Source: Streptomyces sp. NRRL F-2580 (GTDB taxonomy: Bacteria; Actinomycetota; Actinomycetes; Streptomycetales; Streptomycetaceae). Taken from it: 64,000 nt of DNA. Shown piece after piece: positions 33,288-41,971 of this stretch. Position 1 is the first letter of the stretch, and each line of letters opens with the position of its first letter. The stretch covers positions 89,336 through 153,335 of the forward strand of contig NZ_JOIR01000037.1 in the NCBI RefSeq assembly GCF_000720115.1, written 5' to 3'. A program made the position numbers and the translations under genes. Below the pieces are notes generated by a model, which did no database searches, was not told the DNA's origin, and worked only from the letters and a program-made list of their open reading frames with translations.

Positions 33288-33581
33288 GTGGTCGTCGTAG
33301 TGCCCGTCGTGCGCGGCGTGCCGGTGCCCGTCGTGCACGTAGTCGACGTGGTCGCCGTGCTGGACCGCCTCGTGCCCGCAGTCCGAGCCGTGCGCGTGGT
33401 CGTGGCCCTCGTGGGCGGTGTGCCCGGTGGGCTCGCACTCGTCCCAGTGCCCCGAGTGCTCCCGGTGCAGATGGCCGTCGTGCGCGTAGTCGACGTGGTC
33501 GCCGTGCCGAACCGCCTGGTGCCCGCAGTCCGCGCCGTGCGTGTGCTGGTGCGTGGGGTGTTCGTGGTGCAGGGTCGTCAT
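33285..33581 (-). CDS. Histidine-rich repeat protein, probable metal binder
   Basis: A 98-aa protein with 28 His and 3 Cys. It is an internal duplication: a block reading CGHQAVRHGDHVDYAHDGH is repeated as CGHEAVQHGDHVDYVHDGH, separated by an Asp/Glu/His linker. No signal peptide or membrane segment. Composition suggests binding of zinc, nickel or copper, as a store or chaperone. ATG 33581 has no ribosome binding site; TAATCT ends 7 nt upstream on the minus strand. No Zur- or Nur-box could be confidently seen. A 13-bp repeat array begins at its stop codon. Confidence 0.8.
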   Translation of the reverse strand: MTTLHHEHPTHQHTHGADCGHQAVRHGDHVDYAHDGHLHREHSGHWDECEPTGHTAHEGHDHAHGSDCGHEAVQHGDHVDYVHDGHRHAAHDGHYDDH

Positions 33582-33709
33582 GCGGCCGAGATTAGTGCGG
33601 ATCGCCGGGTATCGCCCGTTCTGTCCGGGCGACGCGCAAAACCGCGATCATCGGACCGGAGCGGCCGGGAGGCGGGGACGTGAGCCGCGGCCGCGGCCGG
33701 GGCCGGGGT

Positions 33710-34027
33710 TCAGAGGATCACCGCCAGCGCGAACAGCGCCAGCGCCACCGTGCACCCCGCCGCCGCCAGCGCCGCCCGCGGCGAGAGCGCCCGGGGCCGG
33801 TCCGTCGCCAGCGCCCGGATCCGGCGGTGCGCCACCCCCAGGAACGCCAGCCAGAGCAGGGCGGTCACAGCGGCTCCCGCGGCCGTCACCGGCGTACCGG
33901 ACCCGTGCAGGGCCTGCCGTATCCCCAGCACCGCGACCACCGAGCAGGCCAGCGTCGTACGCCGCCACGCCAGCCGGGTCCGTTCCGGCTGGAGCCCGGC
34001 GTCGCGCGTCTCCCCGTAAGTGGTCAC
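33710..34027 (-). CDS. DUF202-family small membrane protein
   Basis: A 105-aa protein: GLQPERTRLAWRRTTLACSVVAVLG (the DUF202 signature near a basic, Arg-rich N-terminus), then three membrane helices. GTG 34027 overlaps the TGA of the upstream DUF202 gene by 4 bp. Function of DUF202 (YidH-type) proteins is unknown. The two overlapping paralogues probably form a hetero-oligomer. Confidence 0.85.
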   Translation of the reverse strand: MTTYGETRDAGLQPERTRLAWRRTTLACSVVAVLGIRQALHGSGTPVTAAGAAVTALLWLAFLGVAHRRIRALATDRPRALSPRAALAAAGCTVALALFALAVIL

Positions 34028-34422
34028 CGGCCCCGCGTCCAGCCCAGCAGCACGACCATCACCATCGCCACCGCGACCAGCCCCACCCCCAGGCTCAGCA
34101 CCACGGGGAACCGCGACAGCGGCAGGTCCTCGCCCCGCCGCATCGCCCGCTCGCACCGCACCCAGTGGTTCACCGCCCGCAGCGCACAGGCCGCGCCCAC
34201 CGCGAGCAGCGCGACGGACATCCCGACCCGCACCCCCCAGCGCAGGTCAGGCAGGAACTGGTCGACGGCGAAACCGCCGCCCACCAGGGCCAGCGCGGTC
34301 CGGATCCAGGCCAGGAAGGTCCGCTCGTTGGCCAGCGAGAAGCGGTAGTCGGGGGTCTCGCCCTCGTCCCTCAGCCGCGCGGGTGCGAACCAGAGGCGCA
34401 CGTCCTTGACGAAGTCGATCAC
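34024..34422 (-). CDS. DUF202-family (YidH-like) membrane protein
   Basis: A 132-aa protein beginning MIDFVKDVRLWFAPARLRDE with SLANERTFLAWIRTALALVGGGFAVDQFL, the classic YidH/DUF202 motif, and three membrane helices. GTG 34422 lacks a ribosome binding site, but TAGATT ends 6 nt upstream inside the 3' end of the Nudix gene, suggesting an internal leaderless promoter. It is coupled to the following DUF202 gene by GTGA. Confidence 0.88.
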   Translation of the reverse strand: MIDFVKDVRLWFAPARLRDEGETPDYRFSLANERTFLAWIRTALALVGGGFAVDQFLPDLRWGVRVGMSVALLAVGAACALRAVNHWVRCERAMRRGEDLPLSRFPVVLSLGVGLVAVAMVMVVLLGWTRGR

Positions 34423-34431
34423 CCGGCCAAT

Positions 34432-34962
34432 CTACTGGCCCGCCTCCCGGAACCCGCGCAGCCGCCGGTAGGCCTCCAGCCCGTCCGGCACCCAGGCCCA
34501 GTCCCCGTCCTCGACCCGCCGGCCCAGCTCCTCCTGCGTGAGGTGGGTGTGCCAGTCGACCTCCGACACCTGGGGGGCCACCGGCAGGTCGCACCGCACC
34601 TCGTGCACGTACGACCACCAGGCACCGCCCGGGCCCTCGTACAGGAACTTGAACAGCGGCTTCGGCTGCGGCAGCCCCCGGACGCCCAGCTCCTCCCCGG
34701 CCTCCCGCAGCGCGGCCTGCGCGTAGGTCTCGCCGGCGCCCAGCACCCCGCCCACGAACATGTCGTAGTGCGAGGGGAAGACGAGCTTCGACGCCGTGCG
34801 GCGGTGGACGAAGATCCGCCCCTGCGCGTCCCTCGCCTGCACGAACACGCAGCGGTGGATCAGCCCGCGGGCGTACACCTCGCCCCGCGGGGCCTGTCCG
34901 GTGACCCGGTCCTCCCGGTCCACCACGTCCAGTACTTCATCAGCGGCACTCACATGGTTCAT
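34432..34962 (-). CDS. Nudix hydrolase (IPP-isomerase-like subgroup)
   Basis: A 176-aa protein with a full Nudix box GGVLGAGETYAQAALREAGEELGV (G-x5-E-x7-REUxEExGU). The N-terminus EVLDVVDREDRVTGQAPRGE and RIFVHRRTASKLVFPSHYDMF place it in the YfcD/isopentenyl-diphosphate-isomerase-like Nudix group, which hydrolyses nucleotide-diphosphate-type substrates. ATG 34962 lacks an obvious ribosome binding site. It is divergent from the flavoprotein dehydrogenase, with TGGTT/AACCA half-sites between. Confidence 0.93.
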   Translation of the reverse strand: MNHVSAADEVLDVVDREDRVTGQAPRGEVYARGLIHRCVFVQARDAQGRIFVHRRTASKLVFPSHYDMFVGGVLGAGETYAQAALREAGEELGVRGLPQPKPLFKFLYEGPGGAWWSYVHEVRCDLPVAPQVSEVDWHTHLTQEELGRRVEDGDWAWVPDGLEAYRRLRGFREAGQ

Positions 34963-35038
34963 CCAACCACCCCTGTTGACTGGTTACCGCTCCGTAGCCA
35001 AGGATCTGCCCCACCACCGACGGAGGACGGGTAGCCGC

Positions 35039-36694
35039 ATGACGTACGACGCAGACGTGATCGTGATCGGAGCCGGGCTCGCGGGCCTCGTGGCCACCGC
35101 CGAGCTCGTCGACGCGGGCCGCAAGGTCATCCTGCTCGACCAGGAGCCGGAGCAGTCCATCGGCGGTCAGGCGCACTGGTCCTTCGGCGGCCTGTTCTTC
35201 GTGGACTCGCCCGAGCAGCGCCGGATGCGGATCAAGGACAGTCACGCGCTCGCGCTCCAGGACTGGCTGGGCACCGCCGGCTTCGACCGCGAGGAGGACG
35301 CGTGGCCGCGCCGCTGGGCCGAGGCCTACGTCGACTTCGCGGCCGGTGAGAAGCGCTCCTGGCTGCACGCCCAGGGCGTCCGCTTCTTCCCCGTGGTCGG
35401 CTGGGCCGAGCGCGGCGGCTACGACGCCAACGGCCACGGGAACTCCGTCCCCCGCTTCCACATCACCTGGGGCACCGGTCCCGGCCTGGTGGCGCCCTTC
35501 GAGCGGCGCGTCCGGGCCGGCGTGGCCCGCGGCCTGGTCCGGTTCGCGTTCCGCCACCGGGTCACCGGGCTCTCCGCCACCGCCGGCGCGGTGGACACCG
35601 TCACGGGCGAGATCCTGGCCCCGTCCGGGGCCGAACGGGGCACCGCGAGCAGCCGCGAGGTCACCGGGGCCTTCTCCCTGCGGGCCCAGGCCGTGATCGT
35701 CACCAGCGGCGGCATCGGCGGCAACCACGACCTGGTGCGCGCGCAGTGGCCCGCCCGGCTCGGCACCCCGCCGCGGCGGATGCTCTCCGGGGTCCCGGCG
35801 CACGTGGACGGCCTGATGCTGGGCATCGCGGAGGCGGCCGGCGCCAGCCACATCAACAAGGACCGGATGTGGCACTACACCGAGGGCATCGAGAACTGGA
35901 ACCCGATCTGGGCCAGGCACGGCATCCGCATCCTGCCCGGCCCGTCCCCGCTGTGGCTGGACGCCACGGGCAAGCGGCTGCCCGTGCCGCTGTTCCCCGG
36001 CTTCGACACCCTCGGCACCCTCGACCACATCATGAAGACCGGGCACGACCACACCTGGTTCGTGCTCAACCAGCGGATCATCGGCAAGGAGTTCGCGCTC
36101 TCCGGCTCCGAGCAGAACCCCGACCTCACCGGCAAGTCGATCCGCGACGTGATCACCCGCGCCCGCCAGGCCGTACCCGGACCGGTCAAGGCGTTCATGG
36201 ACAACGGCGCCGACTTCGTCGTCGAGCGCGACCTGTCCGCCCTGGTCCGCGGGATGAACGCGGTGACCAAGGAGGACCTCCTCGACGAGGCCGCCGTCCG
36301 GGGCGAGATCGTGGCCCGCGACCGCGGGATCGCCAACCCCTTCACCAAGGACCTCCAGATCACGGCCATCCACGGCGCCCGCAGGTACCTCGGCGACAAG
36401 CTGATCCGCACGGCCGCCCCGCACCGGATCCTGGACCCCGCCGCCGGGCCGCTGATCGCGGTACGGCTCTCGATCCTGACCCGCAAGTCCCTGGGCGGCC
36501 TGGAGACCGACCTCTCCTCGCGCGTCCTGACCGGGGCGGGCGAGCCGCTGCCGGGCGTCTACGCGGCGGGCGAGGCGGCCGGGTTCGGCGGGGGCGGGGT
36601 CCACGGCTACCGGGCCCTGGAGGGGACGTTCCTCGGCGGGTGCATCTTCTCGGGGCGCGCGGCGGGCCGCGCCGCGGCCCTCGCGACCGGCTGA
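35039..36694 (+). CDS. FAD-dependent dehydrogenase (KstD/fumarate-reductase-like)
   Basis: A 551-aa flavoprotein. The N-terminus DVIVIGAGLAGLVATAELVDAGRKVILLDQE is the dinucleotide-binding fold; GGQAHWSFGGLFFVDSPEQRR and the C-terminal [37 protein letters not shown] are the FAD-cap signatures of this group. ATG 35039 is preceded by GGAGGA. Family members annotated as FAD-binding dehydrogenases reduce or oxidise small organic substrates; no substrate can be named. A 21-bp repeat array starts just after its stop. Confidence 0.92.
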   Translation: MTYDADVIVIGAGLAGLVATAELVDAGRKVILLDQEPEQSIGGQAHWSFGGLFFVDSPEQRRMRIKDSHALALQDWLGTAGFDREEDAWPRRWAEAYVDFAAGEKRSWLHAQGVRFFPVVGWAERGGYDANGHGNSVPRFHITWGTGPGLVAPFERRVRAGVARGLVRFAFRHRVTGLSATAGAVDTVTGEILAPSGAERGTASSREVTGAFSLRAQAVIVTSGGIGGNHDLVRAQWPARLGTPPRRMLSGVPAHVDGLMLGIAEAAGASHINKDRMWHYTEGIENWNPIWARHGIRILPGPSPLWLDATGKRLPVPLFPGFDTLGTLDHIMKTGHDHTWFVLNQRIIGKEFALSGSEQNPDLTGKSIRDVITRARQAVPGPVKAFMDNGADFVVERDLSALVRGMNAVTKEDLLDEAAVRGEIVARDRGIANPFTKDLQITAIHGARRYLGDKLIRTAAPHRILDPAAGPLIAVRLSILTRKSLGGLETDLSSRVLTGAGEPLPGVYAAGEAAGFGGGGVHGYRALEGTFLGGCIFSGRAAGRAAALATG

Positions 36695-36700
36695 CGGCCC

Positions 36701-36784
36701 CGTCGTCCCGCCCGCCGGGCCCGTCGTCCCGCCGGCCGCCCCCGTCGTCCCGTCGGCCGGGCACGTCGTCCCGCCGGCCGCCCC
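36701..36784. repeat. Four-copy 21-bp tandem repeat (CGTCGTCCCG core)
   Basis: The core CGTCGTCCCG starts at 36701, 36722, 36743 and 36764, each followed by a diverged GC stretch, in the 3' flank of the dehydrogenase gene (stop at 36694). The rest of the gap to 36871 is also GC-monotone; no gene. Confidence 0.85.
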
Positions 36785-36871
36785 CGCGGGCCGGTCCCCT
36801 CGGCCGGGTCCGCCGGGCCGGGTCCGCCCGGCGGCTCCCGCCGCGCGGCCCGACCCGGCCGCAACGTTCCG

Positions 36872-37297
36872 TCAGGCCAGCCGCTCGATGACCCGGAACC
36901 GCTCCGCGATCACGAGGGTGTCGTCGTCGACCGTGAACCCGGGGTCGCCGACGGCCGCGCGCACCGGCTCGCTGTGCCAGAAGTCCTCGTGTGCCGTACG
37001 CCATTCGGCCACGGACGAGAAGCCCTTGCCCTCGTCGAGCGCGTGCGCCAGCCCGACGTCCCCGAGCCGCAGCACCTCCACGGCCGTCACCTCCACCACC
37101 GCCACCCCCTGCTCCCCGGAATCGACGAGCAGGGAACGGGCGCCCGGCTCCGGCAGCGGCTCGCCCTCGGCCTCGTACTCCGCGAGCAGGCCGGTGGTGC
37201 TGGTCTTGGCCCCGCTCAGCACGGCCGCGACCAACTGGTCGCGCAGCGGGCCGGGGAACCCCAGCAGGTAGGGAGGCAGATCGTCACGAGTGGTCAT
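36872..37297 (-). CDS. ASCH-domain protein
   Basis: A 141-aa protein: LPPYLLGFPGPLRDQLVAAVLSGAKTSTTGLLAEYE carries the ASCH signature (G-x-K-T-x-T), with LLVDSGEQGVAVVEVTAVEVLRLGDV and AEWRTAHEDFW typical of the family. ASCH domains are PUA-like and bind RNA; human ASC-1 homologues act in transcription coactivation or m6A binding. ATG 37297 has no ribosome binding site but TAGGGT ends 6 nt upstream (leaderless). Confidence 0.9.
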   Translation of the reverse strand: MTTRDDLPPYLLGFPGPLRDQLVAAVLSGAKTSTTGLLAEYEAEGEPLPEPGARSLLVDSGEQGVAVVEVTAVEVLRLGDVGLAHALDEGKGFSSVAEWRTAHEDFWHSEPVRAAVGDPGFTVDDDTLVIAERFRVIERLA

Positions 37298-37563
37298 GGG
37301 GCCACCCTACGAGGCCGCCGCCGCGACCTCCCGAACCCGCACAACCAGCCCAACTCGCATCACCATCGGTGCAGTTGAAACCCGCCAGGCAGTGGACTGG
37401 ACCTTGACTCGGAGGCGTGCGTACCGCTTTGCTGTGCGTGATCACCGGTGCGCTCACCGGCACGATCCCCCGAGCACCAGGCCGAACCGCTCGCGTGCGC
37501 CCTGCGCGCGTTTCCGGCCGCCGCCGACCTTCGTCCGCCCGCGTCCTGGAGGGAAACCCGCGG

Positions 37564-38511
37564 ATGTCCCCGCCTCCGCCGCCCCTCGGCCGCGCCCGCA
37601 AGCGGGAAGCCCAGCTCTTCGACCCGGCCCTCTGCGACGCCGAACTCGTCGACGTCCGCTCCCAGTTCACCCAGGGCCGCTGGGCCAGGGCCCGCGCCCT
37701 CCTCGTCGGGACCGGCGACGACTGGGACCGCCGGGCCCACCGCGTCGTCGTCCTCGCCCAGACCCCGGCCGCCACCGCCTGGGCCCGCGAATGGCTGCTC
37801 GCCGAGCCGGAGAGCGCCGACGCCGCCACCCTCCTCGCCTGCGCCACCGTCTTCACCGCCCTGCGCCACAAGGGCACCCCCGCCGCCGCCGAGGAGGCCT
37901 GCCGCCGGGCCGCCGCTCTGCACCCCGCCGACCCCACCCCCTGGCTCGGACTGCTCCTCCTCTCCCGCGTCTTCGGCAGCGAGGAGGAGTTCAGCCGCCA
38001 CTTCGACCAGGTCCGGGCCCGCCACCGCGAGCACCACCACGCCCACCACCTGATGGTCGCCCGGCTGGCCGAGCGCGCCCTCGCCTCCGGCCAGGACCCG
38101 CTCCACGAGGTCTACGACTTCGCGGCCTGGGCCGCCGAGGAGTCCCCGGCCGACTCCCCGCTCGCCGTGCTCCCCGTCGTCGCGCACGCCGAGCGCTACC
38201 GGGTCCTCGCCGCCACCCACGGCCACACCTCCGAGACGGCCGCCGCCCACTGGGCCGGCCGCCGCGCCCGCCAGGTCCTGCGCTCCGCCTTCGACTGGTG
38301 GCTGGAGTGGGAGCGCGACGACCACCCCCGCAACCGCGTCGACCTCAACTTCCTCGCCCACGCCAAACTCTGCGAGGGACGGCCCGCCGAGGCCGCCGCC
38401 CTCTTCCACCGGATCGGCAGCCACGCCACCCGCGCGCCCTGGTCCTATCCGGACCGGGACCCGCAGAAGGCCTTCCTCGCCGCGCGCAGCGTCGCGCTCG
38501 GCACCGCCTGA
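37564..38511 (+). CDS. TPR-like helical repeat protein
   Basis: A 315-aa cytoplasmic protein starting at ATG 37564 with GGAGGG about 11 nt upstream. It is Ala/Arg/Glu-rich and helical throughout, with TPR-like patterns (LVDVRSQFTQGRWARARALLV, AAEEACRRAAALHPADPTPWLGLLLLSRV, NFLAHAKLCEGRPAEAAALFHRIG). No enzyme motif is present. It probably mediates protein interactions. It is upstream of an APC permease gene; a possible shared transcript is not certain because of the 112-bp gap with a repeat array. Confidence 0.8.
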   Translation: MSPPPPPLGRARKREAQLFDPALCDAELVDVRSQFTQGRWARARALLVGTGDDWDRRAHRVVVLAQTPAATAWAREWLLAEPESADAATLLACATVFTALRHKGTPAAAEEACRRAAALHPADPTPWLGLLLLSRVFGSEEEFSRHFDQVRARHREHHHAHHLMVARLAERALASGQDPLHEVYDFAAWAAEESPADSPLAVLPVVAHAERYRVLAATHGHTSETAAAHWAGRRARQVLRSAFDWWLEWERDDHPRNRVDLNFLAHAKLCEGRPAEAAALFHRIGSHATRAPWSYPDRDPQKAFLAARSVALGTA

Positions 38512-38533
38512 CACCGAAACGCCGGCCCCCCGA

Positions 38534-38610
38534 AGAACAGCGCCCCGAGAGAACCGCACTCCCGCAGAACCGCGCCACGAAGAACCGCCCCCGAGAGAAC
38601 CGCGCCCCCG
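38534..38610. repeat. GAGAACCGC-type degenerate repeat (period 15-17 bp)
   Basis: Five units built on AGAAC(C/A)GC occur at about 38535, 38551, 38567, 38582 and 38598, between the TPR gene stop and the permease ribosome binding site. Confidence 0.7.
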
Positions 38611-38623
38611 AAAGGACGCCGCC

Positions 38624-40168
38624 ATGCCGACGGGCAGATCCACCACGCTCCAGGACCCGGCAGAGATCCGTACGTACAAGGGCCAGGACCGCGCGCTGCG
38701 CGCCGACCGCCTCGGCACCGCCGGCCTGCTCCTGTCCGTACTCGCAGCCAGCGCGCCCCTGATGGTCGTCGCTGGTGTCATGCCCACGACCTTCGGGGTC
38801 ATGGGCATCGTCGGCCAGCCGCTGCTCTTCGTCATCCTCGGCGCCGTCCTCGCGCTCTTCGGCATCGGCTACGCCGAGATGAGCCGGCACGTCCACAACG
38901 CCGGCGCCTTCTACGCGTACATAGCCCGCGGCCTCGGCCCCACCGCCGGCGCCGGTGCCTCCTTCGTCGCCCTCGTCGCGTACAGCGCCATGCAGTGCGG
39001 GGTCTACGGCATCCTCGGCTTCGAGATCTCCGGCCTCTTCGCCACCTACCTGGAGATCGAGGTCTCCTGGTGGATACCGGCCCTGCTGGCCGTCGCCCTC
39101 ACCGGCGCGCTCGGCTGGCTCAAGATCGACCTCAACGCCAAGGTCCTCGGGGTCCTCCTCCTCATCGAGTGCGCCCTCGTCGTCGCCTTCGACCTCGCCG
39201 CTCTCGCCGAACCCGGCGCCGAAGGCCTCTCGCTGCACGCCTTCAACCCCGAGACCCTCAGCGGAGCCGGCCTCGGCACCGCGCTCTGCTTCTGCATCGC
39301 CGCCTTCGTCGGCTTCGAGCAGTCCCCGGTCTACGCCGAGGAGACCAGCGAGCCGCACATCGTCGTCTCCCGGGTGATGTTCCTCGCCGTCGGCTTCGTC
39401 GCCCTCTTCTTCGCCCTCAGCGCCTGGGCCCTCACCGTCGCCACCGGCCCCGCCGAGGTCGTGAAGACCTCCGCCGAAGCCGGCCCCGGCCTGCTCTTCC
39501 AGCTCACCGAAAGCCGCCTCGGCGCCACCTTCACCGACGTCCTGCACGTCCTCTTCGTGACCGGCATGTTCGCGGCCATGCTCAGCTTCCACAACGTGGT
39601 CGCCCGCTACGCCTTCGCCATGGGCCGAGAGGGACTGCTGCCCGCCGCCTTCGGACGGACCAACGCCGGCACCGGCGCCCCCGGCACCGGCTCCCTCCTG
39701 CAGACCGGCATCGCCGCACTCGTCGTGATCGCCTTCGCCGTCACCGACGACCTGCCCGCCGGCGACCCCACCGCCCCCGTCCTGCACCTGTTCACCTGGA
39801 TGGGCAGCGTCGGCGCCCTCGGCGTGACCCTCCTCATGGCCGCCGCCTCCTTCGCCGTCATCGCCTTCTTCGTCCGCCGCGGCACCGCCGGCGCCCAGGT
39901 CTGGCGCCTCGTCGCGGCCGGCGCGGCGGGCCTCGCGCTGCTCGCCATCGCCGTCTACACCGTCAAGGACTTCGGCGTCCTCGTCGGCGCGGGGAAGGGC
40001 TCCGCGCTCAGCTGGGTCCTGCCCGCCATCATCGGCGCCGCCGCCGTGGCCGGCCTGCTCTACGGAGCGCTGCTGCGCCGCAGCCGTCCCGAGGTGCACG
40101 CCCGCATCGGCCTGGGCAACGAGGCCTTCCGCCTCGACCAGGCGGCAGGGGCCGGCACCGCCGACTGA
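38624..40168 (+). CDS. APC-family amino-acid permease
   Basis: A 514-aa protein with about 12 membrane helices. The N-terminus QDRALRADRLGTAGLLLSVLAASAPLMVVAGVMP and LFGIGYAEMSRHVHNAGAFYAYIARGLGP match the amino-acid/polyamine/organocation superfamily; FVGFEQSPVYAEETSEP is the conserved helix-7 region. Substrate not predictable. AAAGGA precedes ATG 38624. A strong terminator follows. The convergent, divergent or same-direction placement before a second permease gene suggests independent transcription. Confidence 0.88.
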   Translation: MPTGRSTTLQDPAEIRTYKGQDRALRADRLGTAGLLLSVLAASAPLMVVAGVMPTTFGVMGIVGQPLLFVILGAVLALFGIGYAEMSRHVHNAGAFYAYIARGLGPTAGAGASFVALVAYSAMQCGVYGILGFEISGLFATYLEIEVSWWIPALLAVALTGALGWLKIDLNAKVLGVLLLIECALVVAFDLAALAEPGAEGLSLHAFNPETLSGAGLGTALCFCIAAFVGFEQSPVYAEETSEPHIVVSRVMFLAVGFVALFFALSAWALTVATGPAEVVKTSAEAGPGLLFQLTESRLGATFTDVLHVLFVTGMFAAMLSFHNVVARYAFAMGREGLLPAAFGRTNAGTGAPGTGSLLQTGIAALVVIAFAVTDDLPAGDPTAPVLHLFTWMGSVGALGVTLLMAAASFAVIAFFVRRGTAGAQVWRLVAAGAAGLALLAIAVYTVKDFGVLVGAGKGSALSWVLPAIIGAAAVAGLLYGALLRRSRPEVHARIGLGNEAFRLDQAAGAGTAD

Positions 40169-40187
40169 CCTCGCTTTCGAGCCCCTA

Positions 40188-40229
40188 CGAAGCCCCCGAC
40201 GCACCTTTCCAAGGTCGTCGGGGGCTTCG
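40188..40229. terminator. Intrinsic terminator after the APC permease gene
   Basis: CGAAGCCCCCGACG (40188-40201) pairs perfectly with 40216-40229, and the loop can extend the stem by ACCTT/AAGGT. It lies 19 nt after the permease stop and before the AnsP-like gene. Confidence 0.85.
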
Positions 40230-40379
40230 GCGTACGAGGGGCCGATTTTGGCGGCTGGCGGACCCTCATGGTCTCCTGGGGCGACAAATTCACCGGACCG
40301 CGACACAGGGGACACCACCCAGCTCCCCTGCGCCGTGGAACGGACCTGCCGTCCGACCCCCACGAAGGCGAAGTCATAC

Positions 40380-41828
40380 ATGAGTGACCTGAGTGACCGC
40401 ACCTTGACCGAGGCTCCCGCCCCGGCGTCTTCCCGCCATGTCGACGCCGGTGACGAGGGCTACAGCAAGGACCTCAAGTCCCGCCACATCAACATGATCG
40501 CGATCGGCGGAGCGATAGGCACCGGACTGTTCCTCGGCGCCGGCGGCCGCCTCGCCGGTGCGGGACCCTCCCTCGCGATCGCCTACGCGGTCTGCGGAGT
40601 CTTCGCCTTCTTCGTCGTCCGTGCGCTCGGCGAGCTCGTCCTGTACCGCCCCTCCTCCGGTGCCTTCGTCTCCTACGCCCGCGAGTTCATGGGGGAGAAG
40701 GGCGCCTACACGGCCGGCTGGCTGTACTTCCTGAACTGGTCGACCACCACGGTGGCCGACATCACGGCCGCCGCGACCTACGCCCACTTCTGGTCGATGT
40801 TCACCGACGTCCCCCAGTGGGTGCTCGCGTTCATCGCCCTCGCCGTCGTCCTCACCGCCAACCTGATCTCGGTGAAGTACTTCGGCGAGATGGAGTTCTG
40901 GTTCTCCCTGGTCAAGGTCGCCGCCCTGGTGATCTTCCTGATCGTGGGCATCTGGCTCGTCGCCACCAGCCACGAGATCGGCGGCCACACCCCGGGCCTC
41001 TCCTCCATCACCGACAACGGCGGGATCTTCCCCTCGGGAGTGCTCCCGATGCTCCTGGTGATCCAGGGCGTGGTCTTCGCGTACGCCTCCGTCGAACTCT
41101 GCGGCGTCGCCGCCGGCGAGACCGAGAATCCCGAGAAGATCATGCCGAAGGCGATCAACTCGATCATGTGGCGCGTGGGCCTCTTCTACGTCGGCTCGGT
41201 CGTCCTCCTCGCCCTCCTGCTGCCCTACACCGAGTACAGCTCGGACCAGAGCCCCTTCGTCACCGTCTTCGACAAGCTGGGCGTCCCCGGCGCCGCCGGA
41301 GTCATGAACCTGGTCGTGCTCACCGCGGCCCTCTCCAGCCTGAACTCCGGCCTCTACTCCACGGGCCGCATCCTGCGCTCGATGGCGGTCTCCGGCTCCG
41401 CGCCGAAGTTCACCGGCCTCATGAACAAGGGCAGGGTCCCCTACGGCGGCGTCCTGTTCACCGCCGCCTTCGGCGTCGCGGGCGTCGGCCTGAACGCCTG
41501 GATGCCGGGCGAGGCCTTCGAGATCGTCCTCAACCTCGCCTCCATCGGCATCCTCGGCACCTGGGCGATGGTCATGATCTGCTCGCTGTTCTTCTGGCAC
41601 CGCGCGAAGAACGGGCTGGTCGAGCGCCCGTCGTACCGCCTGCCCTGGGCCCCGTACACGCAGATCGTGACCCTGGTCTTCCTCGTCACGGTCCTGGTCC
41701 TGATGTGGAGCGACGGCGGCGTCGGCCGCACCACCGTCATGTTCCTCCCGGCCATCGCGGCCGCCCTGGTCGGCGGCTGGTTCCTGGTCCGCGGCCGCGT
41801 GGCCGAGATCGCCGCCTCCCGCGACTGA
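40380..41828 (+). CDS. ansP: L-asparagine permease-like amino-acid permease
   Basis: A 482-aa APC transporter (AAT family): DLKSRHINMIAIGGAIGTGLFLGAGGRLAGAGPSLA, FFVVRALGELVLYRPSSGAFVSYAREFMG, GMYSTGRIL-like GLYSTGRILRSMA, GVPYGG-like RVPYGGVLFTAAFGV. About 12 membrane helices. The sequence matches streptomycete AnsP-type permeases as I recall them. ATG 40380 has a weak AAGG ribosome binding site 14 nt upstream. Terminators follow. The long leader after the upstream terminator (40230-40379) holds no recognised riboswitch. Confidence 0.85.
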   Translation: MSDLSDRTLTEAPAPASSRHVDAGDEGYSKDLKSRHINMIAIGGAIGTGLFLGAGGRLAGAGPSLAIAYAVCGVFAFFVVRALGELVLYRPSSGAFVSYAREFMGEKGAYTAGWLYFLNWSTTTVADITAAATYAHFWSMFTDVPQWVLAFIALAVVLTANLISVKYFGEMEFWFSLVKVAALVIFLIVGIWLVATSHEIGGHTPGLSSITDNGGIFPSGVLPMLLVIQGVVFAYASVELCGVAAGETENPEKIMPKAINSIMWRVGLFYVGSVVLLALLLPYTEYSSDQSPFVTVFDKLGVPGAAGVMNLVVLTAALSSLNSGLYSTGRILRSMAVSGSAPKFTGLMNKGRVPYGGVLFTAAFGVAGVGLNAWMPGEAFEIVLNLASIGILGTWAMVMICSLFFWHRAKNGLVERPSYRLPWAPYTQIVTLVFLVTVLVLMWSDGGVGRTTVMFLPAIAAALVGGWFLVRGRVAEIAASRD

Positions 41829-41847
41829 CCCCCGGGCCGATACGACC

Positions 41848-41875
41848 AAGGACCCCGCCAACCGGCGGGGTCCTT
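41848..41875. terminator. Terminator hairpin after ansP
   Basis: AAGGACCCCGCC (41848-41859) and GGCGGGGTCCTT (41864-41875), 12-bp perfect stem with a 4-nt loop, 20 nt after the permease stop. Confidence 0.85.
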
Positions 41876-41936
41876 CGTCGTACGCGCCCAAGCCGTCGAT
41901 CCGGCACGGCCGGGCACCCGAAAGTCCGGGAAACGC

Positions 41937-41965
41937 AGAGAACCCCACACGAAGTGGGGTTCTCT
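41937..41965. terminator. Terminator hairpin downstream of tRNA-Leu
   Basis: AGAGAACCCCAC (41937-41948) and GTGGGGTTCTCT (41954-41965), 12-bp stem with ACGAA loop, lying 7 nt beyond the tRNA 3' end on the minus strand and convergent with ansP. Confidence 0.85.
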
Positions 41966-41971
41966 CACTGG

